The notes below the pieces were generated by a model. The model was not told the origin of the DNA, did no database searches, and saw only the letters and a program-made list of their open reading frames with translations. This document shows positions 1-8,095 of a stretch of 64,000 nt of DNA, one piece after another. Numbering within the stretch: position 1 is the stretch's first letter; each line of letters begins with the position of its first letter. Origin of the DNA: Paenarthrobacter nicotinovorans (lineage in GTDB: Bacteria > Actinomycetota > Actinomycetes > Actinomycetales > Micrococcaceae); NCBI RefSeq assembly GCF_007670255.1, contig NZ_SZVS01000011.1, forward strand, positions 62,001 to 126,000. The letters run 5' to 3'. Both the position numbers and the translations under genes were made by a program.

Positions 1-563
1 GGAGGCGCATCCCTCAACAGAGTAAGGACCAGTACAACCGCCAGCACGGACATCGACGCCAGGGTCAGGAAAGCCGGCGTCCATCCCGCCGAGTGCAGCA
101 GCAAAGCGAAGGGAACCACGCTGAACAGCTGGCCCAACTGCCCGCACATGCCGGTCAACTGCGTCACCAGCGGAACCCGGGACGGTGCGAACCACAGAGG
201 AACCAGCCGGATGACGGAGATGAAGGTCATGGCGTCGCCGGCGCCCACCAGGACCCGGCCAAGGACGCCTCCAGGGATGCTGTCGGCGAAAGCCAGCTGC
301 AGTTGTCCCGCCGCCATGAGGACAGCACCGCCGGCCACCATGACCCGGGATCCAAACCGGTCCACCAGCACGCCGACCGGGATCTGGAGACCGGCATAGA
401 CCAACAGCTGCAACACGGTGAAGAAGGAAATCGCCGAGGCACTGGCATGGAAACGTTCAGTTGCCTCCAGCCCGGCGACCCCGAAGGAGGTACGCTGCGC
501 CACAGCCACGAGGTAGGCAAAGATGCCTATGGTCCAGATCAGCCAGGCGCGGGGAGAAGTCAC
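1..563 (-). CDS. MFS transporter, N-terminal part (3' end outside window)
   Basis: Minus-strand reading from a GTG at 563 gives an uninterrupted hydrophobic protein of at least 187 residues that runs off the left edge. It begins VTSPRAWLIWTIGIFAYLVA and contains several membrane helices. The loop GVLVDRFGSRV after helix 2 is the signature of the major facilitator superfamily. The substrate cannot be read from this half. A CATAAT hexamer at 570-575 ends 6 bp before the GTG, so the mRNA is probably leaderless. The PAC2 gene lies 34 bp upstream on the same strand, so read-through is also possible. Family call is firm; the start is likely. Confidence 0.8.
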   Translation of the reverse strand, partial: MTSPRAWLIWTIGIFAYLVAVAQRTSFGVAGLEATERFHASASAISFFTVLQLLVYAGLQIPVGVLVDRFGSRVMVAGGAVLMAAGQLQLAFADSIPGGVLGRVLVGAGDAMTFISVIRLVPLWFAPSRVPLVTQLTGMCGQLGQLFSVVPFALLLHSAGWTPAFLTLASMSVLAVVLVLTLLRDAP

Positions 564-597
564 ACCTCAATTATGCCGGTCAACCGTTAAAGCTGAT

Positions 598-1536
598 TTA
601 TTGAGGCGTGTCTTTACGAGCCAGGTAGGCCTCAACAGCAGCACCGATGTCCTCGGCATCGGGCAGCTCGTCGTTCTCGTAGGCAAGCAAGGAACGACGC
701 ACCATGCCTTCGGACTTCTCGTCGTAGCGGGCCTCAAGGTTGGCGACGACGGCCTGCACTTCTTCGGAAGCCTCAATCTGTTCGGCGATCTGCCGTCCGA
801 CCTCCCGGCCTGCTTCCCGGAGACGGTCCGTAGGAAGCATGAGGGACGTTGCGGCCCCCAGGTATTCCAAGCCGGCGACGGCGGCCGTCGGGTACTCGGC
901 TTCGGACAGGTAATGCGGAACGTGGACAACATAGCCCGCCACGTTGCGCTCCGCCTCGGTGAGCCGGAGTTCAAGGACGTGGCCGATGGCAGCAGGAACC
1001 TCGACCGTAGGTTTCCAACTGGAGATCCCTTCGATCAGCTCAGGCCGGTTGCCGTGTACCGTCACACCGACGGGGCGCGTGTGCGGTACCGGCATGGGAA
1101 TGGAGTGGATCCACGTGACGAGGTTAACGTCCAGCTTCTCCACAATCCCTACGACGGCGCGGGCGAAGCGCTCCCACTGCAGGTCCGGCTCAAAACCTGC
1201 CAGCAGCAGGAACGGCTGTCCCAGCCCATCCGTGAGCTTGTACAGGCCAAGCTTGGGCGCCTTGTAGTCCTGGAGGTGGTCTTCCACAAAGCTGATGTGT
1301 GGCCGGCGCGACCGGTAGTCAATGAGCTGGTCGGCATCGAACATGGCCACGACCTCGGCGTCGAGTTCATCCAGCAGTTCCGCATTAATCTGCCGGACCA
1401 CGTGACCGGCGTCGGCAAATCCCGTGAATCCCATGACCATGTTCAGGCCACGGAGTTCGGGACTGTGGAAGGTCTCAATGTTGCTCGCGTAGAGAGCTTC
1501 TGGGTCCAGGAGGGTGCCGGATATCCGTTCAAACAC
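598..1536 (-). CDS. PAC2 family protein (proteasome assembly chaperone-like)
   Basis: 312-residue soluble protein starting with GTG (MFERISGTLLDPEALY...), with an AAGGA ribosome site about 6 bp upstream. The N-terminal half (FADAGHVVRQINAELL, VVAMFDADQLIDYRSRRP) and the central VPHTRP region are typical of the actinobacterial PAC2 family (COG2047). These are related to archaeal and eukaryotic proteasome assembly chaperones, but their bacterial role is not established. The C-terminal third is charged and helical. There is no signal peptide or membrane segment. It is divergent from pepA and upstream of the MFS gene. Family assignment is confident; function is unknown. Confidence 0.8.
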   Translation of the reverse strand: MFERISGTLLDPEALYASNIETFHSPELRGLNMVMGFTGFADAGHVVRQINAELLDELDAEVVAMFDADQLIDYRSRRPHISFVEDHLQDYKAPKLGLYKLTDGLGQPFLLLAGFEPDLQWERFARAVVGIVEKLDVNLVTWIHSIPMPVPHTRPVGVTVHGNRPELIEGISSWKPTVEVPAAIGHVLELRLTEAERNVAGYVVHVPHYLSEAEYPTAAVAGLEYLGAATSLMLPTDRLREAGREVGRQIAEQIEASEEVQAVVANLEARYDEKSEGMVRRSLLAYENDELPDAEDIGAAVEAYLARKDTPQ

Positions 1537-1812
1537 GGCGTATTCCTTTCACGGGGCAAGTTCGGATGGTCTATTTGGGTACAACGCTGCACAGGAAGCG
1601 CGCATTCCTGCTGGGGGATGTGCGGCAGATCTCATTTAATTGCTGTCCGCGGGCGCCGAGAGACTACGATCGAAACGGGCCCGCGTCCGCTAACGACGCT
1701 GGGCCTGAAGACCAAGGCCGCCGTCGAATGAGGACGTCGGGCGCGTACCGGGGCAGGCCGCCAAACATGCGGCCCCGCCATGCACTGCAGAGAGAAGTGA
1801 GGACACATCCTC
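1537..1812. promoter_or_regulatory. Divergent intergenic region between the PAC2 gene and pepA
   Basis: About 276 bp between two divergent starts, so promoters for both must lie here. TACGAT at about 1665 is a possible -10 for pepA. GAGGA about 10 bp before the pepA GTG is its probable ribosome site. A short plus-strand frame at 1566-1829 has arginine-rich composition without any recognisable motif, and I do not regard it as a gene. Confidence 0.4.
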
Positions 1813-3336
1813 GTGGTCAAGACTACTGACATCAACCTGTCCGTCATCGCCAAGGACCTGAAAAAGTCCCCCAGCGACGCCCTTGTGATCGGCGTTGCGC
1901 AAGGCGCTGAAGGGCCTGTGCTGCTCGCCAATCCCCTGAGCGCCAAGGCTGCCGAGTCCGTTGCGGGCTCCCTGAAGTCCCTGGGAATCAGCGGCGCGGC
2001 CGACCAGGTGCACCGGCTTCCCGGACTGCCGGAAACAGGCGCCGGAATCCTGGTCCTGGCCGGTGTCGGCAAACTCCAGCCCGGCGGCGGCCTCAGCGAA
2101 GAGGCGCTGCGGCGCGCAGCAGGGTCGGCTGTGCGCCAGCTCGCGGGACTGGCTGCAGTGACGCTGGCTTTCCCGACGCCGGCACTTGCCGACGTTGCTG
2201 CCGTCGCTGAAGGTGCCGCCCTGGGAGCCTACTCCTACACCGAGCACCGCTCCTCCACGGACGGACTGAAAGCACCGGTGGCCAAGGTCCAGATCTTCTC
2301 CGAAGTGGACGCAAAGGACGCACAGCCGGCGCTGGACCGCGCCGTTGTGCTTGCCAGGGCCGTCAACGCCACCCGGACACTGGTAAACCAGCCTCCCAGC
2401 CACCTCTACCCCGAGTCTTTTGCGGAGTCCGCCAAGGAACTCGCCAAGGGTCTTCCCGTGAAGGTCACCGTCTGGGACGAGAAGCGCCTCGAAAAGGAAG
2501 GCTTCGGAGGCATCCTCGGCGTAGGCAAGGGCTCCACCCGCCAGCCGCGCCTGGTCAAGGTGGAATACGCTCCGGCCAAGGCCACCAAGAAGATTGCCCT
2601 CGTAGGCAAGGGCATCACCTTCGACACGGGCGGCATTTCCATCAAGCCGGCCCTCGGCATGGGCGACATGAAGAGCGATATGGCGGGCGCCGCCGTCGTT
2701 CTTAACACGGTCCTGGCGCTTGCGTCGATGGGCCTGCCCATCAACGCGACCGCCTGGCTCTGCATCGCAGAGAACATGCCCTCGGGCGCCGCAGCGCGGC
2801 CCGCGGATGTCTTCACCATCCACGGTGGCAAGACCGTGGAGGTCCTGAACACCGACGCCGAAGGCCGCCTGGTGATGGCCGACGGACTCGTCGCTGCCAG
2901 CCTTGAGAAGCCCGACGTCATCATCGACGTTGCCACGCTGACCGGCGCCCAGTTGATTGCCTTGGGTCTGCGCACGGCCGGTGTGATGGGTTCGGATTCC
3001 GTCACGGCCGCGCTGAAGTCGGCAGCTGACCGCGCAGGCGAGCTGGTGTGGCCCATGCCGCTGCCTGAGGAGCTCCGACCCAGCCTGGACTCGCAGGTTG
3101 CCGACATCGCCAACATCGGTGAGCGCAACGGCGGCATGATGACCGCTGCGGTCTTCCTGCGCGAGTTCGTGGGCAAGGACGGCAACGGCGAACAGATACC
3201 GTGGGCCCACGTGGACATTGCCGGGCCGTCGTTCAACAACGGCAGCCCCTACGGCTACACACCCAAGCAGGGCACGGGCTGCACAGTCCGCACCCTGGTT
3301 GCCTACGCCGAAGACCTTCTGGCGGTCTCCGCCTAG
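1813..3336 (+). CDS. pepA: Leucyl aminopeptidase (M17 family)
   Basis: 507-residue cytosolic dimetal aminopeptidase that removes N-terminal residues from peptides. The C-terminal catalytic domain is complete. VGKGITFDTGGISIKP carries metal ligands Lys266 and Asp271 and catalytic Lys278. MKSDMAGAAVV carries Asp289, and NTDAEGRLVMADGL carries Asp348, Glu350 and Arg352. The N-terminal 170 residues form the less conserved regulatory domain. The start is a GTG behind a GAGGA site. Length is normal for the family. In M. tuberculosis the orthologue (pepB) also lies near the E2, lipB and lipA genes. The ring of known ligands makes this call very secure. Confidence 0.96.
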   Translation: MVKTTDINLSVIAKDLKKSPSDALVIGVAQGAEGPVLLANPLSAKAAESVAGSLKSLGISGAADQVHRLPGLPETGAGILVLAGVGKLQPGGGLSEEALRRAAGSAVRQLAGLAAVTLAFPTPALADVAAVAEGAALGAYSYTEHRSSTDGLKAPVAKVQIFSEVDAKDAQPALDRAVVLARAVNATRTLVNQPPSHLYPESFAESAKELAKGLPVKVTVWDEKRLEKEGFGGILGVGKGSTRQPRLVKVEYAPAKATKKIALVGKGITFDTGGISIKPALGMGDMKSDMAGAAVVLNTVLALASMGLPINATAWLCIAENMPSGAAARPADVFTIHGGKTVEVLNTDAEGRLVMADGLVAASLEKPDVIIDVATLTGAQLIALGLRTAGVMGSDSVTAALKSAADRAGELVWPMPLPEELRPSLDSQVADIANIGERNGGMMTAAVFLREFVGKDGNGEQIPWAHVDIAGPSFNNGSPYGYTPKQGTGCTVRTLVAYAEDLLAVSA

Positions 3337-3629
3337 CGGCACGCCCCCGCTCCCTTCCGGGTTGCGTGGTCCGTCGGCGCCCCCGCCAGGGCCGCGCAAC
3401 CCCGGAATTATGCGGCGTGTAGCGCTGTGTCACAAGTGAACGTGAGTCTCGACACAAGCGCTCCACAAACACCCGCAGAGGGTGGAGCATGGGTAGGTGG
3501 TTCGCTAAGGTGAACACGATAGTCACAAATGCAAGAGAACTTAGGTGCTGGCATAATCACGGCAGAACAAGTTCCAAAGACCAGATGGCACGCAGTCCCG
3601 TGTCATCCTTCACGCGAGGGAGCGTTTTA
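3337..3629. promoter_or_regulatory. pepA-lpdA intergenic region with the probable lpdA promoter
   Basis: 293 bp without a convincing gene. A loose inverted repeat at 3357-3405 (CCGGGTTGCG against CGCAACCCCGG) may form the end of the pepA transcript but has no T tract. CATAAT at 3552-3557 is the best -10 candidate for lpdA and would give a leader of about 70 nt. The upstream part is rich in CACAA/TTGTG-like words, but I see no regular operator. Confidence 0.4.
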
Positions 3630-5012
3630 GTGGCCGATCAGGCAACTGCGCAAGAATTCGACATCCTGGTACTCGGTGGCGGCAGCGGCGGCTACGCCAC
3701 TGCCCTGCGGGCCGTGCAGCTTGGGTTCACCGTTGGCCTTGTGGAAAAGGCAAAGCTCGGCGGAACCTGCCTGCACAACGGCTGTATCCCCACCAAGGCC
3801 CTCCTGCACTCGGCCGAACTGGCTGACCACGCACGCGATTCCGCCAAGTACGGCGTGAACGTCACGCTCGACAGCATCGACATGTCGGCCGTGAACGCCT
3901 ACAAGGACGGCATCATTGCCGGCAAGTTCAAGGGTCTGCAGGGACTCATCAAGTCCAAGGGCATCACCGTCATCGAGGGTGAAGGAAAGCTCCAGGGCAA
4001 CAACACCGTCGTCGTGAACGGCACGGCCTACACCGGCAAGAACATTGTCCTGGCCACCGGTTCCTACTCACGGTCGCTTCCGGGTCTTGAAATCGGCGGC
4101 AAGGTCATCACTTCCGACCAGGCCCTCACCATGGACTACATCCCCAAGAGCGCCATCGTCCTCGGCGGCGGCGTCATCGGCGTCGAATTCGCTTCCGTCT
4201 GGAAGTCCTTCGGCGTGGACGTCACCATCATCGAAGGCCTGCCCTCCTTGGTTCCCAACGAGGACGCCTCCATTGTCAAGAACCTCGAGCGTGCCTTCAA
4301 GAAGCGCGGCATCAAGTTCACCACGGGCATCTTCTTCCAGGGCGTCGAGCAGAACGACGACGGCGTCAAGGTCACCTTGGTTGACGGCCAGACCTTCGAA
4401 GCAGACCTGCTGCTCGTCGCTGTTGGGCGCGGTCCCGTCACCGCCAACCTCGGCTACGAAGAAGCAGGCATCACCATCGATCGCGGCTTCGTCATCACCA
4501 ACGAGCGCCTCCACACCGGCGTCGGCAACATCTACGCCGTTGGCGACATCGTCCCTGGCGTCCAGCTCGCGCACCGTGGATACCAGCAGGGCATCTTCGT
4601 CGCCGAAGAGATCGCCGGCCTGAACCCGGCCATCGTTGAAGACATCAACATCCCCAAGGTCACCTACTGCGAGCCTGAAATCGCCACGGTCGGTTACACC
4701 GAAAAGGCAGCCAAGGCGAAGTTCGGCGACGACCAGGTCCAGACCCAGGAATACAACCTTGCCGGCAACGGCAAGAGCTCCATCCTTGGCACCGGCGGTA
4801 TCGTCAAGCTCGTACGCCAGAAGGACGGCCCCGTCGTTGGTATCCACATGATTGGTTCACGCATCGGTGAGCAGATCGGTGAAGCCCAGCTGATCGTGAA
4901 CTGGGAAGCCTACCCGGAGGACGTGGCCCAGCTGGTCCACGCCCACCCCACCCAGAACGAAGCTTTGGGCGAAGCCCACCTCGCCCTCGCGGGCAAGCCG
5001 CTCCACGGCTAA
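3630..5012 (+). CDS. lpdA: Dihydrolipoyl dehydrogenase (E3)
   Basis: 460-residue FAD-dependent disulfide oxidoreductase that re-oxidises dihydrolipoamide in 2-oxoacid dehydrogenase and glycine cleavage complexes. The FAD-binding motif GGGSGGY lies near residues 16-22. The redox pair Cys47/Cys52 is in [17 protein letters not shown], the NAD site is [12 protein letters not shown], and the catalytic [12 protein letters not shown] is near the C-terminus. I place the start at GTG 3630 because GAGGGAG lies about 9 bp upstream and the protein then begins [18 protein letters not shown]. The frame stays open upstream to 3489 but without conserved sequence. The E2 gene follows directly, which suggests a shared role in 2-oxoglutarate or pyruvate dehydrogenase. 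Confidence 0.96.
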   Translation: MADQATAQEFDILVLGGGSGGYATALRAVQLGFTVGLVEKAKLGGTCLHNGCIPTKALLHSAELADHARDSAKYGVNVTLDSIDMSAVNAYKDGIIAGKFKGLQGLIKSKGITVIEGEGKLQGNNTVVVNGTAYTGKNIVLATGSYSRSLPGLEIGGKVITSDQALTMDYIPKSAIVLGGGVIGVEFASVWKSFGVDVTIIEGLPSLVPNEDASIVKNLERAFKKRGIKFTTGIFFQGVEQNDDGVKVTLVDGQTFEADLLLVAVGRGPVTANLGYEEAGITIDRGFVITNERLHTGVGNIYAVGDIVPGVQLAHRGYQQGIFVAEEIAGLNPAIVEDINIPKVTYCEPEIATVGYTEKAAKAKFGDDQVQTQEYNLAGNGKSSILGTGGIVKLVRQKDGPVVGIHMIGSRIGEQIGEAQLIVNWEAYPEDVAQLVHAHPTQNEALGEAHLALAGKPLHG

Positions 5013-5125
5013 GTCTTTACCCAAGACAAACGGGTCGGGTGCATGCAGCGGAATCTGCCGGATGCACCCGGCCCGGACCAGCAGAATTCATCCGCACAAA
5101 GATCAATAAGGAGAACGGGGACGAC

Positions 5126-6880
5126 ATGTCTGAATCCGTTAACTTGCCCGCCCTCGGTGAGAGTGTCACCGAAGGAACCGTCACCCGCTGGCTCAAGCAG
5201 GTTGGTGACCGGGTGGAGATCGACGAGCCGTTGCTCGAGGTTTCAACCGACAAAGTAGACACTGAAATCCCTTCTCCTATCTCAGGCGTCATCGAAGAAA
5301 TCCTCGTCGCTGAAGACGAGACGGCTGAAGTCGGTGCACCTTTGGTCCGCATCGGCGACGGCTCCGGCTCCGCCGCTGAGGCTGCCCCGGCCGAGGAAGC
5401 CCCGGCTGAGCAGGCAGCACCGGCCGCCGAAGAGGCTCCTGCCGCCCCGGCAGAGGAAGCAGCAGCACCGGCAGCCGAAGCCCCCGCCTCTTCCGGCGGC
5501 GAAGGCCACGAAGTGACCCTCCCGGCACTGGGCGAAAGCGTCACCGAAGGCACCGTTACCCGCTGGCTCAAGGCTGTCGGTGACACGGTGGAGGTTGACG
5601 AACCACTTCTTGAGGTTTCCACCGACAAGGTCGACACCGAGATTCCCTCCCCCGTTGCCGGTACCCTCCAGGAAATCCGCGTCAACGAAGACGAAACCGC
5701 TGAAGTCGGTTCCGTCCTGGCTGTCATCGGTTCGGGCGCTGCTGCTCCTGCTTCCGCCCCGGCTCCGGCCGCACCGGCAGAAGCCCCTGCCGCACCGGCA
5801 CCGGCTGCTGCTCCGGCTGCAGAGGCACCGGCCCCCGCCGCTCCGGCACCTGCCGCCGCACCCGCTCCTGCCGCTCCTGCTCCGGCTGCTGCCCCTGCTC
5901 CTTCTGCTGCGCCCGCCGCTTCTGCCGAGGCTGCAGGCTCCTCCGAGTCCGGCTACGTCACTCCCCTGGTGCGCAAGCTTGCCAACCAGCACGGCGTAGA
6001 CATTGCTTCGGTCTCCGGCACCGGCGTTGGTGGCCGCATCCGCAAGCAGGATGTCCTGGCTGCAGCCGAAGCCAAGCAGGCCGCCGCAGCTCCTGCTGCA
6101 CCGGCTCCTGCTGCTGCTCTCGCCGCCAAGGCTGCCGCCCCCGTCGTTGCTTCGTCCTTGCGTGGCACCACGGAGAAGGCTCCCCGTATCCGCCAGGTCA
6201 TTGCCCGTCGCATGCGTGAGTCCCTGGAGGTCTCCACCCAGCTGACGCAGGTGCACGAGGTCGACATGACCAAGATCGCCAAGCTCCGCCTCAAGGCCAA
6301 GAACTCGTTCCAGGCCCAGAACGGCGTCAAGCTGACCTTCCTGCCCTTCATCGCCAAGGCTGTAGCCGAAGCACTGAAGCAGCACCCCAAGCTGAACGCC
6401 GCGTACGACGAATCCAAGCAGGAAATCACGTACCACAACGCTGAACACCTGGCGATCGCCGTCGACACCGACAAGGGCCTGCTGGTTCCGGTCATCTCCG
6501 ACGCCGGCAACCTGAACCTCGCCGGTCTCGCCGGCAAGATCGCTGATGTCGCTGGCCGTACCCGCGACGGAAAGATCGGCCCGGACGAGCTCTCCGGCGG
6601 TACGTTCAGCATCACCAACATCGGTTCTGTTGGCGCCCTGTTCGACACCCCGATCATCAACCAGCCGCAGGTAGGTATCCTCGGCACCGGTGCCATCGTC
6701 AAGCGCGCTGTCGTAGTCGCTGACGAAAACGGTGACGACTCCATCGCCATCCGGTCCATGATGTACCTGTCCCTGACGTACGACCACCGCCTGGTGGACG
6801 GCGCGGACGCAGGACGGTTCCTGCAGACTCTGAAGGCACGCCTTGAAGAGGGTGCGTTCGAAGCAGACCTCGGTCTCTAA
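5126..6880 (+). CDS. sucB: 2-oxoacid dehydrogenase E2, dihydrolipoyl succinyltransferase type
   Basis: 584-residue acyltransferase with two N-terminal lipoyl domains. Each carries the lipoylation motif [12 protein letters not shown], with acceptor lysines near residues 43 and 168. Alanine/proline/glutamate-rich linkers separate the domains, and the longest spans about residues 203-275. A peripheral-subunit-binding domain follows (about 277-312, [15 protein letters not shown]...GRI), then the catalytic domain with the YDHRLVDG active site (His554, Asp558). The ATG at 5126 has AAGGAG about 12 bp upstream. This architecture matches the actinobacterial SucB/DlaT E2, which can serve pyruvate as well as 2-oxoglutarate dehydrogenase, so substrate cannot be fixed from sequence. 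lipB and lipA lie 7 kb downstream. Confidence 0.93.
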   Translation: MSESVNLPALGESVTEGTVTRWLKQVGDRVEIDEPLLEVSTDKVDTEIPSPISGVIEEILVAEDETAEVGAPLVRIGDGSGSAAEAAPAEEAPAEQAAPAAEEAPAAPAEEAAAPAAEAPASSGGEGHEVTLPALGESVTEGTVTRWLKAVGDTVEVDEPLLEVSTDKVDTEIPSPVAGTLQEIRVNEDETAEVGSVLAVIGSGAAAPASAPAPAAPAEAPAAPAPAAAPAAEAPAPAAPAPAAAPAPAAPAPAAAPAPSAAPAASAEAAGSSESGYVTPLVRKLANQHGVDIASVSGTGVGGRIRKQDVLAAAEAKQAAAAPAAPAPAAALAAKAAAPVVASSLRGTTEKAPRIRQVIARRMRESLEVSTQLTQVHEVDMTKIAKLRLKAKNSFQAQNGVKLTFLPFIAKAVAEALKQHPKLNAAYDESKQEITYHNAEHLAIAVDTDKGLLVPVISDAGNLNLAGLAGKIADVAGRTRDGKIGPDELSGGTFSITNIGSVGALFDTPIINQPQVGILGTGAIVKRAVVVADENGDDSIAIRSMMYLSLTYDHRLVDGADAGRFLQTLKARLEEGAFEADLGL

Positions 6881-6915
6881 GTCACTCCATCTGCGGGCAC
6901 CGCTTGCAGGGTAAG

Positions 6916-6962
6916 ACGGGCAGGTTGCCGGGGAAACCCGGGAACCTGCCCGTTACGCTTTT
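6916..6962 (+). terminator. Rho-independent terminator after sucB
   Basis: Strong inverted repeat: ACGGGCAGGTT opposite AACCTGCCCGT with an inner CGGG/CCCG pairing and a GAAA loop, followed by a short T run at 6958-6962. It lies 35 bp past the sucB stop. Confidence 0.75.
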
Positions 6963-7018
6963 ACCGCCTTCGCGTGGCTTTGCTACAGGACGTAGAACCG
7001 ACTGGATAAGCTTAGGCC

Positions 7019-7372
7019 ATGAGTATTCTCTTCAACATTCTGGTGTTCTTGCACATCGTCGGCGCAGCCATGATCGTGGGCTACTGGATCGCCACCCTCA
7101 GGGAGCCAACCGTCCACCCGCGCCAGCGCGACGGTGCCTTCCTCCAGCTCCTCACAGGCATCGCCATGATGGGCGTCCTTCCCATGCTGCCGGATGCTGA
7201 TCCGAACTACTTCAAGCTTGGCGTAAAGTTTGCCATCGGCGTGGCCGTCGCAGTATTGGCCGTCATCGGCTCACGCAAGGTCAAGAAGGGCGAGGCAGTA
7301 TCGACGGGCCTTGCCCACGGCGTCGGTGGACTTGCCCTGGTGAACATCGCCATCGCCACCCTCTGGCACTGA
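7019..7372 (+). CDS. Small integral membrane protein of unknown function
   Basis: 117 residues, strongly hydrophobic, with about four predicted helices: residues 4-26 (ILFNILVFLHIVGAAMIVGY), 40-58, 70-87 and 98-115. The pattern LHIVGAAMIVGYW recalls small DUF2269-type or SHOCT-less actinobacterial membrane proteins, but I cannot assign a family. A charged loop SRKVKKGEA separates helices 3 and 4. A TAAGCT hexamer at 7007-7012 lies 6 bp before the ATG and no ribosome site is visible, so it is probably translated from a leaderless mRNA. It lies alone between sucB and the OsmC-like gene. Confidence 0.75.
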   Translation: MSILFNILVFLHIVGAAMIVGYWIATLREPTVHPRQRDGAFLQLLTGIAMMGVLPMLPDADPNYFKLGVKFAIGVAVAVLAVIGSRKVKKGEAVSTGLAHGVGGLALVNIAIATLWH

Positions 7373-7564
7373 CCCGACGCGATTTTCGGCCTGCGCCGGC
7401 GACCTTGCAACGCGCTTTCTTCGGCTACCATCGCGTAAGTCCAGGGGTCACAATCCACTGACAGCAGAATGGCCGTGCAGTCCGGAAGTTCAATACCTAG
7501 GATTGAAACCGGTGGCACCTGCCAAAGGCCGGTTGCCGAATCACAACGACCCTAAGGAGTGGAC
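7373..7564. promoter_or_regulatory. Upstream region of the OsmC-like gene
   Basis: 192 bp. An imperfect dyad CAATACCTAGGATTG at 7491-7505 precedes the AAGGAG ribosome site (7554-7559) by about 50 bp and could be an operator. It does not match the usual OhrR palindrome. No terminator is evident after the upstream membrane-protein gene. Confidence 0.3.
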
Positions 7565-7993
7565 ATGGCAGCAACACGCACCGCACACACGGTTTGGAAC
7601 GGCAACCTTATTGAGGGCGCTGGAAACACCACGCTGGACAGCTCAGGCCTGGGAACGTTCGACGTCACGTGGAAGGCCCGCACCGAGCAGTCAGGCGGCA
7701 AGACCAGCCCTGAGGAACTTATCGCTGCGGCCCACTCCGCCTGCTTCTCCATGGCTTTCAGCCACGCCCTTGCCGGTGAAGGCTTCACCGCCGAGGAAGT
7801 CAACACCAAGGCCGACGTCACCTTCGTTCCGGGCACCGGCATCACCGGCAGCCACCTGACCATGACCGCAAAGGTTCCGGGCCTCTCCCAGGAGGACTTC
7901 CGTCGTATCTCCGAGGACGCCAAGACTGGCTGCCCTGTCTCCGGCGCCCTTGCCAGCATCGAGATCACCCTCGATGCCACGCTCGCTGAGTAA
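7565..7993 (+). CDS. OsmC family peroxiredoxin-like protein
   Basis: 142-residue OsmC/Ohr-family protein; family members reduce organic hydroperoxides with a reactive cysteine pair. The two family cysteines are present, in AAHSACFSMAFSHAL (about residue 58) and KTGCPVSGAL (about residue 123). The ATG at 7565 is preceded by AAGGAG with 5 bp spacing; an in-frame GTG two codons earlier overlaps that site and is less likely. The N-terminal ATRTAHTVWNGNLIEGAG is typical of the OsmC rather than the Ohr subgroup. It is monocistronic and ends at a strong hairpin. Confidence 0.88.
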   Translation: MAATRTAHTVWNGNLIEGAGNTTLDSSGLGTFDVTWKARTEQSGGKTSPEELIAAAHSACFSMAFSHALAGEGFTAEEVNTKADVTFVPGTGITGSHLTMTAKVPGLSQEDFRRISEDAKTGCPVSGALASIEITLDATLAE

Positions 7994-8022
7994 CCTCAGC
8001 ATCGCTTAAGGCCCTAAAAGGC

Positions 8023-8062
8023 AAGAGCCCCTGCCACTCCGCCCGGAGTGACAGGGGCTCTT
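8023..8062. terminator. Bidirectional terminator between the OsmC-like and Tricorn genes
   Basis: 18-bp stem with one mismatch: AAGAGCCCCTGCCACTCC opposite GGAGTGACAGGGGCTCTT, with loop GCCC. It sits between two convergent genes (stops at 7993 and 8096), so it can serve both strands. Confidence 0.8.
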
Positions 8063-8095
8063 CCCGTTCCATGGACCTAAGTCTCCTAAGTACCG

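Noticed and set aside
523..1731. 402-codon open frame on the plus strand opposite the PAC2 gene
   Set aside because: Antisense by-product of GC-rich codon use; no recognisable motif, while the minus frame is a clear PAC2 protein.
1566..1829. 87-codon plus-strand ORF before pepA
   Set aside because: Arg-rich low-information product that overlaps the pepA start; more likely promoter and leader DNA.
1690..3399. 569-codon open frame antisense to pepA
   Set aside because: The plus frame carries all M17 aminopeptidase ligands; the antisense product is Gly/Arg-rich with no family features.
5740..5940. GC-rich repetitive DNA in sucB considered as a tandem repeat element
   Set aside because: It simply encodes the Ala/Pro linker of the E2 and has no fixed repeat unit.
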